64,000 nucleotides of DNA from Zingiber officinale (Eukaryota; Streptophyta; Magnoliopsida; Zingiberales; Zingiberaceae): assembly GCF_018446385.1 (NCBI RefSeq), contig NC_056004.1, forward strand, positions 26,728,492-26,792,491, read 5' to 3'. The translations under genes were made by a program, and so were the position numbers. Shown here in pieces: positions 12,473-24,869 of this stretch (positions within the stretch are counted from its first letter, which is position 1; every line of letters starts with the position of its first letter). The notes beneath the pieces are model-generated. The model worked only from the letters and a program-made list of their open reading frames with translations. It was not told the DNA's origin and searched no databases.

Positions 12473-13362
12473 TTAGGAACACAAGAAGTCAAACGGAAGA
12501 TGCAACTAGCGAGAAGGATGACATGAAAAGCGAGTCGATGAGCTCGGTGCATCTAAGAGATGAGGTGCTATGGAAGAGTACATCGGCGGATGAGAATAAA
12601 GTGCATGTGCATCCGAGGGACGAGAAGCCGAGGAAGAAGCCTGCTTGAGGAGAAGATCATAGTTGGATTCGGGTGAGCTCGACTCCGGATGATTGGAGCA
12701 TCACCCATGCTATTGGAGATGTTCATTCTCGGATGAACAATGATGGAGGCGCCTCCAAGTGGATTGGAGGCACCCTTGCACCTCAAGGAAGAGGTGCACA
12801 ACTGTTAGAGTGAAGGTGGTTCCAAGGAACATAGAGGTGCCCTCGTGCCCTAAGAAGGAGTCGCCCTCACACGTCTATTGGAGGCGCCCTGGAGCTTCAA
12901 TAGAGACACCTCCAATGAATAGTAGTCGTTGAGTGACCAATGCTATGTGGATAAAATATTATCCACACTAGAGGCACCTTGGATGTCTTTGGAGATGCCT
13001 CAGCTCAATGGTAACTTATCCCAAGAGGCTATAAAAGTCCCCTTGGAGCTAAGAATTTAAGTACAACAATTGAATTGATTTCAATCCTAATTTATGAGCT
13101 TTCTAAGTGTGTAAGAGGCTACTCCACCTTCAACAAAGGAGCATTTTTAGTTAGATTTTCAACTGTCTTGGATTAATAACCATTTAGGTTGTAACCAAGT
13201 AATTCTTTAAACCTTCTTGCTTGTTTAGTCCTTTCTTTTATGTTAATTATTTATTTTTGCTAATATTATATCCTTGCTTAGTTCAAATAGCAAGAGATTT
13301 TTCTAATTTAATTTTTAGGGCTATTCATCCCCCTCTATCCAGTCTCACCTGGACCTACAAGA
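12473..13362 (+). mobile_element. LTR-like fragment interrupting a copia remnant
   Basis: The stretch separates the LTR at 12472 from a copia gag-protease remnant. It contains a TATA-like CTATAAAAG near 13030 and ends with CATCCCCCTCTATCCAG, an ending seen in LTRs. It also has several copies of GGAGGCGCC / GGAGGCACC. Terminal TG and a TSD could not be fixed, so the boundaries are approximate. Confidence 0.35.
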
Positions 13363-14520
13363 ACAGCTCTGTCCAACTCAAATACAATGCGAAAGTCATG
13401 TTTGCTTAACAGTGATCCAGACACTAGATTCTTCTGAATCTCCGGAACATACATAATATTGTTGAGAGGCAACTCCTTGCCCAGGGTCAGCATCAACACC
13501 ACTTTTTCTTAGCCTATGATATCCGAGGTTGCTAAATTCCCCATGAACAATTTTTCCTCATCTTTGATTTCTTCAATGTTGTGGAGCAACTCCTTATTGT
13601 AGTAGATATGTCTAGTGGCATTAGTATCGATTCACCATTGTCACAGATTTGAACCCACTAGGTTTAAGTAGGAGACCACGGTGCAGAGGTCATCCATTGC
13701 TAGTTCCTCATTTAGGTTGGCCTTTTGCTTCTTCTTTGGTTTTCTGCACTCCAAAGATTTATGACTGACTCGGTCACAGTTGATGTACTTCCTAAAGAAC
13801 TTATTTTTTACTTATGCCTTCTTTGGGTCCCATCTTGGAAGACTTGGGATTTTTTCGTTTTGAATTTTGACCATGCTCGACCACGTTGGCTTTTACAGTT
13901 GCTTAAGAGAATAACTTTCTCTCTAAATTCTTATTGTTTCTTTGATGCGAAGTCTAATAACAAATTCCTCCATGTTCATCTCCTTTCACTTGTGCTTTAG
14001 GTAGTTTTTCAAGTCCTTCCATCCGAGAGACAGCTTCTCAATGATACCAACTATTTGGAAGGTTTTACTTAGACCATACCTTCCGAGTGGATCTCATGTA
14101 TGATCACCTGAAGCTCCTGGATCATCTTGTAGTCCAGGAATCGTCCCATGATGAACTTCTTAGCCCCGACATCCTTTATCTTGTATTTCTTGTCCAGAGA
14201 CTCCTATAACTCCTTAGTTGTTCTTTTTGTGTTGTACACAACATATAGCGAGTCAAAAAAATAGTTGAGGATGTAGTTTTGGTATAGGACCTCAGAATGA
14301 GTCCATGCCTGTACTGCGCTGATGGTCTGGACATCAGTACCATCCTCAACCTGCTTAGAAAGGTCCTTAGTAAAGAACCGAGCCAGATTAAGAGTAGTCA
14401 AGTAGAAGAGCATCTTCTACTGCCACCTCTTGAAGTTCAATCCAGTGAACTTCTCTGACTTTTCCCCATGGTTGATTGAAATATTTTTTAATTGGGGAGG
14501 AGAGGGTCATCACGCGTTGA
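13363..14520 (-). pseudogene. Ty1/copia gag-protease remnant
   Basis: The minus strand, read across several frames, gives copia-type gag near 14000-14420 ([30 protein letters not shown]). It is followed by a protease-region stretch near 13370-13640 (KEELLHN-like, LFMGNLATS, NNIMYVPEIQKNLVSGSLL). This is the order of a copia polyprotein. Frameshifts and stops are frequent and the integrase and RT parts are missing, so it is a dead fragment. Confidence 0.75.
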
Positions 14521-16159
14521 GTCTGTTGCACCTCAACACTTTTCGTGATCATCTCAACATAACATAATCTGTTTTAAGATTGTTGGACAATTTTGTTATA
14601 AAAAATTTTGAAGAAAATTACTGAATTTAAAATTACAACATCAAATCAGCTATATAGAAGCCTAAAGCAAATAATCTTAAGATGCTAGCGGAGCTAATTT
14701 TTACCAAGTGCTACCGAGTTGGGATGTGAGTCGCCTGAGCATACACCAAGACGGGAGAAGAAGATGTCAGGTACAGCAGAGTCAGGGTAATTCTCCCAAA
14801 TGGATCACGAGTGCTTCTGAATGCTTCCAAGTAGAAGTCGAGTGCTCCTGAGTAGAAGCCGAGTCTCCCGGGTGGATGTCGAGTCGGGACACAAGTTGCC
14901 CAAATCGTTGAGTCAGGAAATGAAGATGTCGAGTCGGGAAGGGTTCCCAATTGCTCGGAAACTGAGTCGTCGAGACCTGCGTTCAATGCAGCTTCCTTAA
15001 AACAGATTTGCCCCACCTCCGATTATACTTCGAGATTGTGTGGGTTCTATTTCGTAGGATACAATGGCCAATTGTGATCTCCACCAAGCATTAGTCGTTG
15101 CGACGAACTCAATGGTACCCAAATGCTATCACAGATATTCTACCAAGCAAAAGATGCACGATCGAGAGGATGAGTAGCGAGGGGGAATGATGGTGGAAGA
15201 ATTTTCTATTGCTTTTTTCTCTATCTACGCTCTACTCATGACCTCCTTCTTATAATGGAGCTCAAACTTTGGCCGTAGTAATTGGCCGAATAAAGGTCAT
15301 TCATTGACTTTACTCGCCAGCCTTGAAAGGTCAGCTATTTCAATCGGCAATCCTCTCCCGTGCATTTATTCACATCATATGTATTGTGCAATAATATAAG
15401 CCAACTAATTAGCCATGAAATTTTCAATGTAGAATTAAAAAACCATACACAAAGAAGCCCTTCATCCAACTTTTATTATTTTCCATTCAAATTCCTACAT
15501 CTACAACATTCTCCAACCAGCGCTGAACCAGATCAACAATAACCATAGTAATTGTATATGTGTAGTGACTTCTCATGCCAGAGTTCACGGCGATTTACAC
15601 TACCTCAAAACCTCTTTTGAAATCGATTTGTAAGATTAAAATTAAAGTTTTTTTTCTTAAAATTTTACGTTTATATGACATTATATTAAAAGATGAGTAA
15701 TTTTCAATATCTCGAGTGGAAGAAATTTTAAATTTCTTTAGTAGTTATTTTAATTTTTGGAAGAAACTTTACAAATTGTGCTAAGGCATAATTCGATTAT
15801 AAAAAAAAAAAAATTATATGATTTAGTTAAAGCTGAATATAAGGGATTTGATTTAATTTATAATTTTTGTAAGTCCTTTCGCTTATTTAATTGGAAGTCT
15901 TTATTTAATTTAAAATTATTATATTTTAATGATCTGTATGTAATAAATATTATAAAGAGACAGTATATTTATTCATTGAATGGATAAGAGAAAAGATAAA
16001 TTGAAGTATAACCAACACAATTTTAAAAAGGTTGGATTTATTTTTCTTTCCATGGATTATTATTATTTTCATTACATTTCTAGTTAAATTCCAGTTCCCT
16101 TTGAAGGAAATTTGCGGTTTGTTCCCTTTAAAGATCACTTGGTCAGGAATTTATGCACA
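14521..16159. other. Intergenic DNA, no gene recognised
   Basis: No domain or conserved ORF was seen. The stretch 14740-14960 has imperfect repeats of a GTCGAGTCGGGA / AAGTCGAGTGCTCCTGAG kind, and a TATAAT-like box lies near 15250; it could be an old LTR. The part from about 15600 is AT-rich and forms the 3' flank of the RGLG gene. Confidence 0.5.
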
Positions 16160-18597
16160 TCATGAATACAGCTTTATTCTTGTCTCAATTGTTCTACGGC
16201 AAATGGGGCAGGAGCTGAGAAGTGACCCACAATCGTGACATATCTGGTGCAGGTTCAAACATATAGTCAATAATAACACTAAAAAAAAAAATCTTCTATC
16301 ATAATAAATTGTGCTGGCTCAAACCTGATGGCCACAGCCAAATGCCATGTTCTTCAGGTTGGAAAGACAAACTGGACAAACCTGCCAATGATCCAAGTAA
16401 TAGATTCAGGCACTCAAATCAAAGCTTCAACTGCTTTTGATTATTGTGAATGCTTTGGTTAAATGAATTGTTTCGATTAAGCGAGGTTCTGCATGATTAA
16501 CTCCCTCATTTGAGATCATCCATCTGATTTCAAACATATGATTTGTTCAATAGCTTTTACCTGAGTGTCTGAAGAGGTACTTGCAGCTGGTGCTGATGGA
16601 GCAGGAGTTGTACTATGACTAGAATAAGACGATGAGCTCTGCATAGAACCAGGCGAAGGAGGTACTGAATTGGGAACAGTAGCAGGAGGTGGAAGAGCCA
16701 CTCTTCTTGGTGATGTTCTAGCATGCTGACTGCTCATGTGACAAGGTAGACATCACAAAAGTTAGATATCATGGAGTAAACGTTTACTCAAGAAAGATTG
16801 ATGATTTTTTTTCCAGGACATTTTTATCTGCATACCCCAAAATCCCAAGATCCAGTGTTGCTCTGTACTGCAAAGGTATTTCCATGAGCGCTGCAAGAGC
16901 AAACTCAGCCTCTTTAAGGCTTTCTGGTGCATTCTTGGACATAATTTCAGTGAAATTCACAAACTACAAAAACAGTTGTTTTTTTTAGGTTCTATTATCA
17001 TTTGTGACTCGTGTTTGTGAAAGGATAAACAGTGAACACATTGCTCTGTTAAATATTTTTAACCTGGAAATTGTCGAAAGATCTAGCAGGTATGTTGTCG
17101 TCAAATTCATGCATCGTGTCCCATGGTCCATCTCCAACTCCAACTAAAATAATGGACAAGGGATACTTGCTGCAGCAGGATTTGAAGCAAATAAGGATCA
17201 TCATTTCCTCAGTATAATAACAATTCATTGTTGAACATTGTACACAAACTATTGCATTTTTATATGATTAAACTTCCTACTGTGGCATGCTGTTGACAGT
17301 TTCAATTGAATGGTGATTGGTTCCATTTTATTGACATGAACATAAAAAAGAAAAAAACACTGAAGACTGAATTTACCTAGCTTTGACAATAGCATCAACC
17401 GTCTTCTGTTCTTGGGGATTTACACTTCTTGTTACCTGCTTCAATATGACATTCTTGAATATCCAAAAAGAGAATCATATTTTGGCAAAGTAATGTCCGG
17501 ATAAAGTTGTTCTTGTTATTTCATACCTGACCATCAGCAATTATCAATAGAACATGGTATTGCCCTCCACTCTGCTCCACAATGGTCATGGCCATTTCAA
17601 TAATTGGTGCAAAAGATGTCGGTCCTAGAACCAAATATGTCAGATTCAATTAAATGACTTCCAAAAGCTACTATTTACACTGGAATAAAAAAGAAAGTGT
17701 GAGCTGAATGCATAAGTACCAGATAATTGCACAAACGGAGCGATTTCTCGATACCGATCTAAAGCTTCCTCGAATCCATGGCACGGTCTGTTCCCTGGGT
17801 AGAAGCTAAATACATCTTGGTCATGGGTAGATGCTGCACCAGTAGTCAAGCCATGGATTTCAAAGGTTAATTAAAAGCTCAAATCAGCCATCACATTGCA
17901 GTACCAAGCAGGATGCATGTGTGCTTACCATCTCCGAAACCAAAGCATGGGATTAAGTTATCTTCGTCAAATGATGACAAGGTTCGTCCAATAATGGAAA
18001 TTGCTTGTTCATAAGGATTTTTAGTAGTTCCAACGTGGTGCAAGCTGCTGCCATGGAACGAGTTCTTACCTGTCGACGGAGACAATCAATTAGATTTGTG
18101 CTTTAATGAACACAAGAATCCATCGACCTGTACCTGTCCACTCATTGCTTTTTGTGAAGTCAATTCCTACAATGAGATTCGATGATTCAAGCCCAGATTT
18201 TGTCAGCTCCTCTGTTACCTGTTGAAATTGCACGCCACAGAGCAATATAATGTGCGTTAATTATGGGCTTCTCAAACAGCTTTATTCTTCCGTGAAATAA
18301 ATAAATTACCTGCTGTAAGGAGGTAAAGCCATCGGCTATCCTCGAGAACTTATGTTCCAACTTGGGCTTCTTTACACTGGTCGTGTTAGTTGGAGACAGC
18401 GATGGGTGTGCCATGGAATGAAACTCATATGGAGGAGGATGACGGTGATGGTGGTAGTGACTCTGATGGGAAATCCAATATTCATGGGCGTGATCACTTG
18501 TGGAGTAAGGCTGCTCTGTGTGCCGTGTCCCATGGTAGGGAGGAGATGAAGATCTTGCTTCCCGCCTTCTGCCTTCGATTGAGCTTTTAGCTCCCAT
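16160..18597 (-). CDS. RGLG: RGLG-type E3 ubiquitin ligase (copine-like vWA domain + RING), 11 exons
   Basis: Exons in coding order: 18310-18597, 18134-18218, 17929-18069, 17720-17833, 17527-17624, 17377-17435, 17064-17169, 16836-16963, 16561-16729, 16325-16381, 16160-16243. All introns are GT-AG and the sum is 1329 nt, giving 442 residues, the usual family length. The exon 9 acceptor could be 3 nt earlier. The start MGAKSS has Gly2 and Ser6, fitting N-myristoylation and plasma-membrane attachment as known for Arabidopsis RGLG proteins. Residues 30-75 are His/Pro/Ser-rich. The vWA/copine domain starts near residue 97 and has a metal-site motif at D116, T118, S120; conserved segments include NPYEQAI and [11 protein letters not shown] Pro/Ser linker (about 340-396) precedes a RING with C398, C401, C412, H414, C417, C420, C427, C430. 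The family ubiquitinates stress and hormone regulators (known of the family). Which RGLG paralogue this is cannot be told. Confidence 0.96.
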
Positions 18598-18694
18598 TCT
18601 TCTCCAAACTATTCAAAGCGATGGCTTCAACTCCAGGAAAAGCCAGCAACTGTTGCAGATCAAAATCTGGAGTTCATGGATCTTTGTACTTGAT

Positions 18695-18707
18695 TTATAT
18701 ATATATA
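18695..18707 (-). promoter_or_regulatory. Candidate TATA box of the RGLG gene
   Basis: On the minus strand, TATATATATAAAT lies about 98-110 nt upstream of the ATG at 18597, which would give a 5' leader of roughly 70 nt. The motif matches the plant TATA consensus, but no transcript start can be seen from sequence alone. Confidence 0.5.
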
Positions 18708-19171
18708 CCAACATATATTGACTCTGACTATGTCTGAGTCGTACAAATTAAGCAAGGACGAATGTTCAGATGCATGCGGACGCGAAATGAAGGAGATGAA
18801 CAATAACTGTAGGGATTTAGCATCGAATATGCTATGCTAATGACGACAGACTCAGAAATGTTTCTTGTATGACGCTACCGATTAAAAGTTGGTGAAAGAT
18901 GGGACTTTGAACTGATCTCGATATCGAGAACGAAGCGAAACGTCCAAGTAACTGCAGCATAAGTTTCTCGGAAAGTAAGCGTGAGGCGGCTTTGTTTTTA
19001 CACCTCGAGCATGAGCAGATCTCCGCGTCTTCCTCTTCGCCTTGGTTCCTTCTTCATCTTGGATTGGATCTCTCCTTTTGATCAGTGATTTCTTTCAATA
19101 TATCAAAAAAGTTAAATTTCAGGCTCTCAGCACGAGAGTGGGTCAAGCAGGATTTATGCTGTCGTGGATAA

Positions 19172-19234
19172 GACGTCACATGAATCATCTTATATGACGT
19201 CACTGATCAGACGTAATAGATCAGACGTCACATG
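19172..19234. promoter_or_regulatory. Cluster of GACGTCA / TGACGTCA bZIP-type sites
   Basis: Within 63 bp there are GACGTCACATG, TGACGTCACTG, a GACGTAAT half-match and again GACGTCACATGG. TGACG/GACGTC cores are bound by plant TGA and other bZIP factors (known). The cluster is about 575-640 bp upstream of the RGLG start codon. Function is inferred only from motif density. Confidence 0.45.
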
Positions 19235-20307
19235 GTTTGATGATCCATCGTTGACTAAGGACCTTTGCCTTTAGAATTAAATTGACAAGTACTACGTTGA
19301 GTCTTTAAAATTGGCAAAATATTTTGTAAAAAAAAAATTAAATGAAAAAAGAATTATATATGTTGTTCTATTATCATTTCTATCTTTTTTTTTTGTGCTT
19401 TTAGTTCTAATGATCAAATTTGTTTTTTAATAAAAATATGAAAAACACTCTATTCAAACTAAACTTTCATAAATATCCTTTTATTTCGATCTAAAATAAT
19501 ATAATAATTAGTATCTTTTATCATATTTTATTTCACTTAAGAAATTATTTATAATTCTTTGTATCCCAATTATCTCTTTTATCAATTTTTGATACGTCCA
19601 ATACTAGTTTTGAGAATTAGCTTGGACAAATGAAAAAAATTATTTACAAGTATTTTAAAATTAAAATAACATTTTGATCCTTCTCAATTTTATTTCTCTA
19701 AAAATGTTCTTAAACCCTGTTTTTGGTTTGTTCATGATTCTAAAGTCATCAAGCTGAAATTAATCCTAAAGATTAAAGCCGGACGTGATAATATAATGAA
19801 ATTTAAGTGCTGAATCTGAAATTTGTAGGAACTTGTATGCTAATATAAGTGGGAAATTAACTATTATGAAATTATTTATTTCGTGAATCACAACAAAATC
19901 TTTTTTTTTTATTATTATTTAATTTTTCTATTCTTTTTGTTAAATACTTTGACTAACTTATCTCGGCTCCTAATTTTCGATATATTTAATTATAAAAAGA
20001 CTCCATAGATTAGTCATCAGTCGTTACAAAGATTCTATAAGTTATTGAATGACATTTCATTCCAGTAATATAATTATTCAAAAATAAAAATTTATTTTAT
20101 TGTTGTATTTGATTTGTAAAAATTGTATAAATAGTCAATGAGATTTAAAACAAAATAGTATTGAAAAACAGGAAAATTTTAAAAATCCAAACAACTAATA
20201 CTTAAAATAATAACTAAGTTAGATTTGAAAATTGATTATATTATAAAACTATAGTATATTTTATAGAAATATTGATATTATTGGGTTCATAAGAATAAGA
20301 ATAATAT

Positions 20308-20812
20308 TAGGGGTGTAAATGAGTCAAGCCGCTTGTAAATTATTCGAAACTCGATTCGATAAAAGCTCGTTTGAGCTCGTTTAATGAGGCTCGTTAAGAT
20401 AAATAAACCAAGCTTAAGCTTCATAATATTCGACTCGTTAGCTCGTGAACATGTTCGTTAAACTCATAAATCAACTTTTAAATAAAAAAAATAATAGTTT
20501 TGATATTGAATTTATAGATTTTACACTCTACTTATGAAAAATATAGACAAATATATTAAATTTATTTATTAGAATAAAATTATAAATTTTAACAAGAATA
20601 TTATAAGTTTTTAAAATATATAATTTAGTTTTTAATGAATATTTAAATTTATAATTTATATTTATTAAGCTCGTTTAGGCTCGATAAAAGCTCGAATAAG
20701 CTCGTTAGTCATGAATATATTCGTTAAATAAAGCTCGAGCTCAGCTCGATTATAAACGAGTCAAACTCAAACATCCAAGAGTTTGGCTCAGCTCGCCTCG
20801 ATTACACCCCTA
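20308..20812. mobile_element. hAT-like MITE with 8-bp target duplication
   Basis: A 505-bp element is bounded by inverted TAGGGGTGTAA / TTACACCCCTA. The flanking octamers AATAATAT (20300-20307) and AATAGTAT (20813-20820) match at seven of eight positions, typical of hAT. The inside is rich in AGCTCG / CGAGCT motifs in both orientations and has no coding capacity. Confidence 0.85.
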
Positions 20813-20979
20813 AATAGTATTATATATAATGTATTCATAATTATTATTTTTAGAATAGTTATTTTATATGTGATTAAAACATAGCTCAATGTATCAATAT
20901 TTATACACTTATGCATGATTTTCCAAATCCATATTGTATTTCAGAAATAAGTATTTCTTATCACTACAAGAAAATAGAT

Positions 20980-21440
20980 ATTTTGCGACGATGTTTCTCG
21001 TCGCTAATACTATTTTTTCGTCATTGAAAAATATTCGAGACGATAAAATTTCATCGCTAGAGTCGTTGTTATAAGCTTGTCGTAAACCTATATTAGCGAC
21101 GAATTTTTTGTTATCGTTGCTAATAATTTTGCGATGTTAAACTATTCATCGCTAAAGTAAATTACTTCGCCGTAAACTATTTAACGATGATTTAATTAGT
21201 ATCGTTGCTATAGTTAGTGTTAACGACGATTTTATTGATTACGCCGCTAAAATATTCCCTACAATTTATATAAATTCGTCGCTAAAACTACGTCCCCAAT
21301 TTCGATAAATGCAGCTAGGTTAGCGACGAATCAAACCAAATTCATCGCCAACGATTATATTAGCGACAAATCAAACCAAATTCGTCGCTAATATTATAGT
21401 TTAGTGACAAATTTGGCTTGATTCGTCGCTAACCACTGGT
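20980..21440. repeat. CACTA left subterminal repeats (GCGACGA / TCGTCGC)
   Basis: About a dozen copies of TTAGCGACGA or its complement TCGTCGCTAA, some with one change, occur in both orientations. Such arrays bind the element's TNPA-like protein in known CACTA elements. Confidence 0.85.
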
Positions 21441-22002
21441 TTTTTTAAAAAGAAATATTTTCGTTTATATCCTGTGTACATATTTATATACATACCAATC
21501 ATCACAACTATAACAAACTATAACAACAAATTCACAAATACTCTAACATTTAACTCATACTTCAACGCAAATATAATAACAATATTCACAAACCAAATTC
21601 AAAACATATTCACAACCAACAATCCAACCAAGTTCACAACCAAAAATCCAAACCAGTTCAAAACAGGTCCAGAACATCATGTTTCTATCCAAAAGTCTAC
21701 AACATCAAAGCCTTAGACGGAGGAGGAGGTGGTGGAGCTGAAGATGAATCATGGACCAAGGAATCTAATGCTCCAGGTGCCAATCAGTTAAGTATTTGTT
21801 CAAACATATATCTTGTCTTGATTTAATTGATGCTAACTTATCTTGGATGTCTTCTCATATGTCAATCTTAACTCTTTTAATATTTTTTTCTCTTCATAAT
21901 GAGAGTTTGGAATCGCATTTGGTTTTGGAAATGCCCCTTGCAATAATTGAAGTAATATATCAAAAGATTTATTGCTCCACCCATTTAACACTTTCACATG
22001 CA

Positions 22003-22494
22003 TTAAATTAACTTGACCAAAAAATTGAATACAGAAAAATTAGTACAAGTGTGATATAACTCTTTTTGTGCTTCTTCAAACATTGAGGTATAACTTCCTC
22101 TAATATCATCTGCATTGATATCATCTAATTGAGGTGCACTAGTATTGATATTTTCTGCATTTCTTAAATCAGTAAACATATCTTCAAAATCATCTTCTTC
22201 AAAACCACAATCATGTTCCTCTTCATTGACAATATTTATATTAATAGATAATGTAGTAGCTTCTCCGTGAAAATTCCAAACTTTATATAATTTATCAAAT
22301 CTCCACCTATAAAGATGTCCTCGAACATAATCCAACTCATATTTAAATAAATTGTCACACCTTCTGCATGAACAACGAATTTTGGATAAATTTAAACTTA
22401 TCATATAATTATCTACCACCTTTAAAAACTGATTTAGCCCATTTATATATTCAGGCTCAATCTGATTCTCAATCATTATCCAACTTTTATACAT
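22003..22494 (-). pseudogene. Transposase-associated domain ORF of the CACTA element
   Basis: This 163-residue ORF starts MYKSWIMIENQIEPEYINGL, the typical start of the plant transposase-associated domain. It has the Cys pattern IRCSCRRCDNL near residues 40-50, an expected zinc-binding motif. The following acidic stretch (EEEHDCGFEEDDFEDMF) matches the linker that normally precedes the transposase domain. The ORF then ends, and no downstream transposase exon is recognised on the minus strand before the element's left end. It is likely a truncated remnant of the larger transposase gene. Confidence 0.75.
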
Positions 22495-24429
22495 ATTTAT
22501 AACCTGATTAAATATATAAAAAATTTCATATTTTCAATAAAATAATCCTAAAATTAATTAATAACATCAAAATAACCCTAAAATTATCATCTAAGCAAAA
22601 ATAAAAATTAAAGATTTGAATTAACAAAGCAAAAAAATAAATTGGACTCAAAATTTAAACTGGCATAAGTGAACATGGAGACTTGAAGTCCGAAATGCCA
22701 TATTAAATAAATAAAAACTAAAGTATAACCAGAATGCATCACAAAAGGATCATAGGTTGGATGACTAAGAAATTTTCTACACATGTGACCTAACATTACA
22801 TACTATAAATGACTATATTACCAAAATATTACAATTCTAAACTAGGTATAGCTACTATAATCACCTAGAGACAAGGTTACCAAACTTTCTGAAATCATAT
22901 GTGGCCAACTAACAACTAGAGATTTGCTGGCACTTGACTTAGTTTACTGGTCACATTTTTATCATACTAGTTGAAAATTTCTATTTGACATGCAACTTAT
23001 AGATTTGCATTGCCCACCCCATCTCGGCTTCTTGATTTGTGGTAGGTAATAATTTAATTTAGCTTCAAATAATTATTATTTTAATTTGGTACGATTTTAT
23101 CTGAGACAAAATTTGGTAACATAGAGATTGTTTTTGTTTTCTATGTTCCTATATGTTTGTGTGGTGAAAAGATTTATGTTTTGTATGTTATTTGTTCTAA
23201 ATAATGATGAAATTATCTTCGTTTGTTTTATTTTGGCTGGATTTGTTGATTTTTGTATGATATTCAAGTCTGGAAATGTGTTTAAATTCAATAATTTCAC
23301 TTTTTGATATTATGTTGTTACCAACCACTAGTACGTTCATTTTATGAATATTAGAGATTTTATTTTACAATGAATGCGCAGAGTTTATTTGATGTTACAT
23401 ATAGTTTCTTGTATCAATGATTTTTTTTTTTTTGCAGAGTGACTTCACATTTAGTTGATTAATGATGTAAGACTAATGCTTCCTTTGGACCTATGACTTA
23501 CTCTTTAAGTTTAGTTTTATGACAACTAATTCAAAAGGTGGTAAAGGATAAAAATTATACTTACATTCATATATCAGGGGGGATTGGAGTAACTCAACAT
23601 GCGGTTTGACTTACATGTCATCTTGTTTATTCAAGACTAGCACAACCTTTTGCAGGGCACCTTAGTTTTTTGATTGGTTGACTTGTTAACCCGAAAGTTG
23701 AGCCATTTGAGAAAAGTCTTGTTTGTAAGTTTGTATTCATTCCCCTTGACTAGGAGGGTCCCAAGTCCAACACTGGACCCACTAAACTGCACCGAGAGCT
23801 TAGTTTTGTTTTCTTTTTCATATGGTGTAGATTTGTTGCTCAAAATCATAAATATGGCATTTATACCTTAAGTTTGGTTTGACAATCATTTATTTAATAG
23901 CTTCAGCTAATAGAAAAAAAAAAATCTACACTCGTCTATTTTTAATTAATAGTACTTGATTGGTATGATCTTTTACATGTGACCTATTTTCAGTGTTAAT
24001 GATTGAACGGTGAGTACTACAAAATTTTTCAATAAATCAAATCTACAACTAGATTTTGTGATTTCATATGATTAAAAAAGAATGAATATACCTTACTAAT
24101 AAATAGCAGATTTTCAGAGGGAGTAGTCAGTCTGTTGCCAAATCACCAGAAATAGGAGGGAAGATGAACCTAGATGTGGTGTTTCCGTAAACAATAAATG
24201 GACAACGGGTAGGAGGTAGCGTGGATGGTCTCTGCTGGCCGCTGGAAAGTAAAAAAGCAATGAGGGGAAGGCGTCGGAATCGCAGGAGGAGAAGTGCGGC
24301 GTAGGATGGCGCAGGAGGCTTCCGTCAGAGTCGTTGGAGTCGCCGGAGAAGAGGTACGCATGGAGAAGAAGAGAAGGTGTGGTGCGAGGAGAAAGACAGA
24401 GTGGCGTCGGGTCTGGAAAATTAGGTATT

Positions 24430-24800
24430 TTAGTGAGTGTTAGCGGCGAGTTAAATATTTCGTCGCTAAAGTAATATGTTAACGACGAATAAGGGTTTTT
24501 TCGCCGCTAAAATATCAACGACGACTTTTGAAATAATTTGTCGCTAATATATTAACGAGATTTTAGCATATTTCGTTGTTAATATACGAATATTAGTAGT
24601 ATTTTTTCCCCACTTTTATTATATTAATTAACGACAAACTCCATATTTCGTCGTTAAAAAAATAGCGACGATTTATTTTCCACATATTCGTCGCTAACAC
24701 ATATTTTTATGAAAAAAATATTTAAAAAAATAATATTTTCGACAAATTAATATGTCGTCGCAAATAGGGATGATTTACTTCGAAATTTAATTTCGTCGCT
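24430..24800. repeat. CACTA right subterminal repeats
   Basis: Inverted and direct copies of GCGACGA / TTCGTCGCTAA mirror those at the left end, about ten in number, ending just before the right terminal repeat. Confidence 0.85.
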
Positions 24801-24869
24801 AAAAAGTCATCGCTATTTTACTTTTTATTTTTTATTTATTTATTTATTTTTTTTGTTTTTGTAGTGTAT

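Larger units (their letters stand above)
18598..20299. other. Upstream region of the RGLG gene
   Basis: No gene is recognised. It holds the candidate TATA box and ACGT cluster listed separately, then becomes AT-rich from about 19250. Confidence 0.6.
20962..24866 (-). mobile_element. CACTA (En/Spm) DNA transposon, TSD TAT, probably non-autonomous
   Basis: The left end is CACTACAAGAAAA and the right end, inverted, is CACTACAAAAACA. Both are flanked by the 3-bp duplication TAT (20959-20961, 24867-24869). Subterminal regions are packed with TTAGCGACGAA-type motifs. The only recognisable coding part is a transposase-associated domain ORF at 22003-22494; no transposase catalytic core (TNP2-type) was seen. 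At 3905 bp it is much shorter than autonomous plant CACTA elements. Confidence 0.92.

Noticed and set aside
24170..24361. Small minus-strand ORF near the CACTA right end
   Set aside because: No domain; it may be leader sequence of the element's transcript but nothing supports translation.
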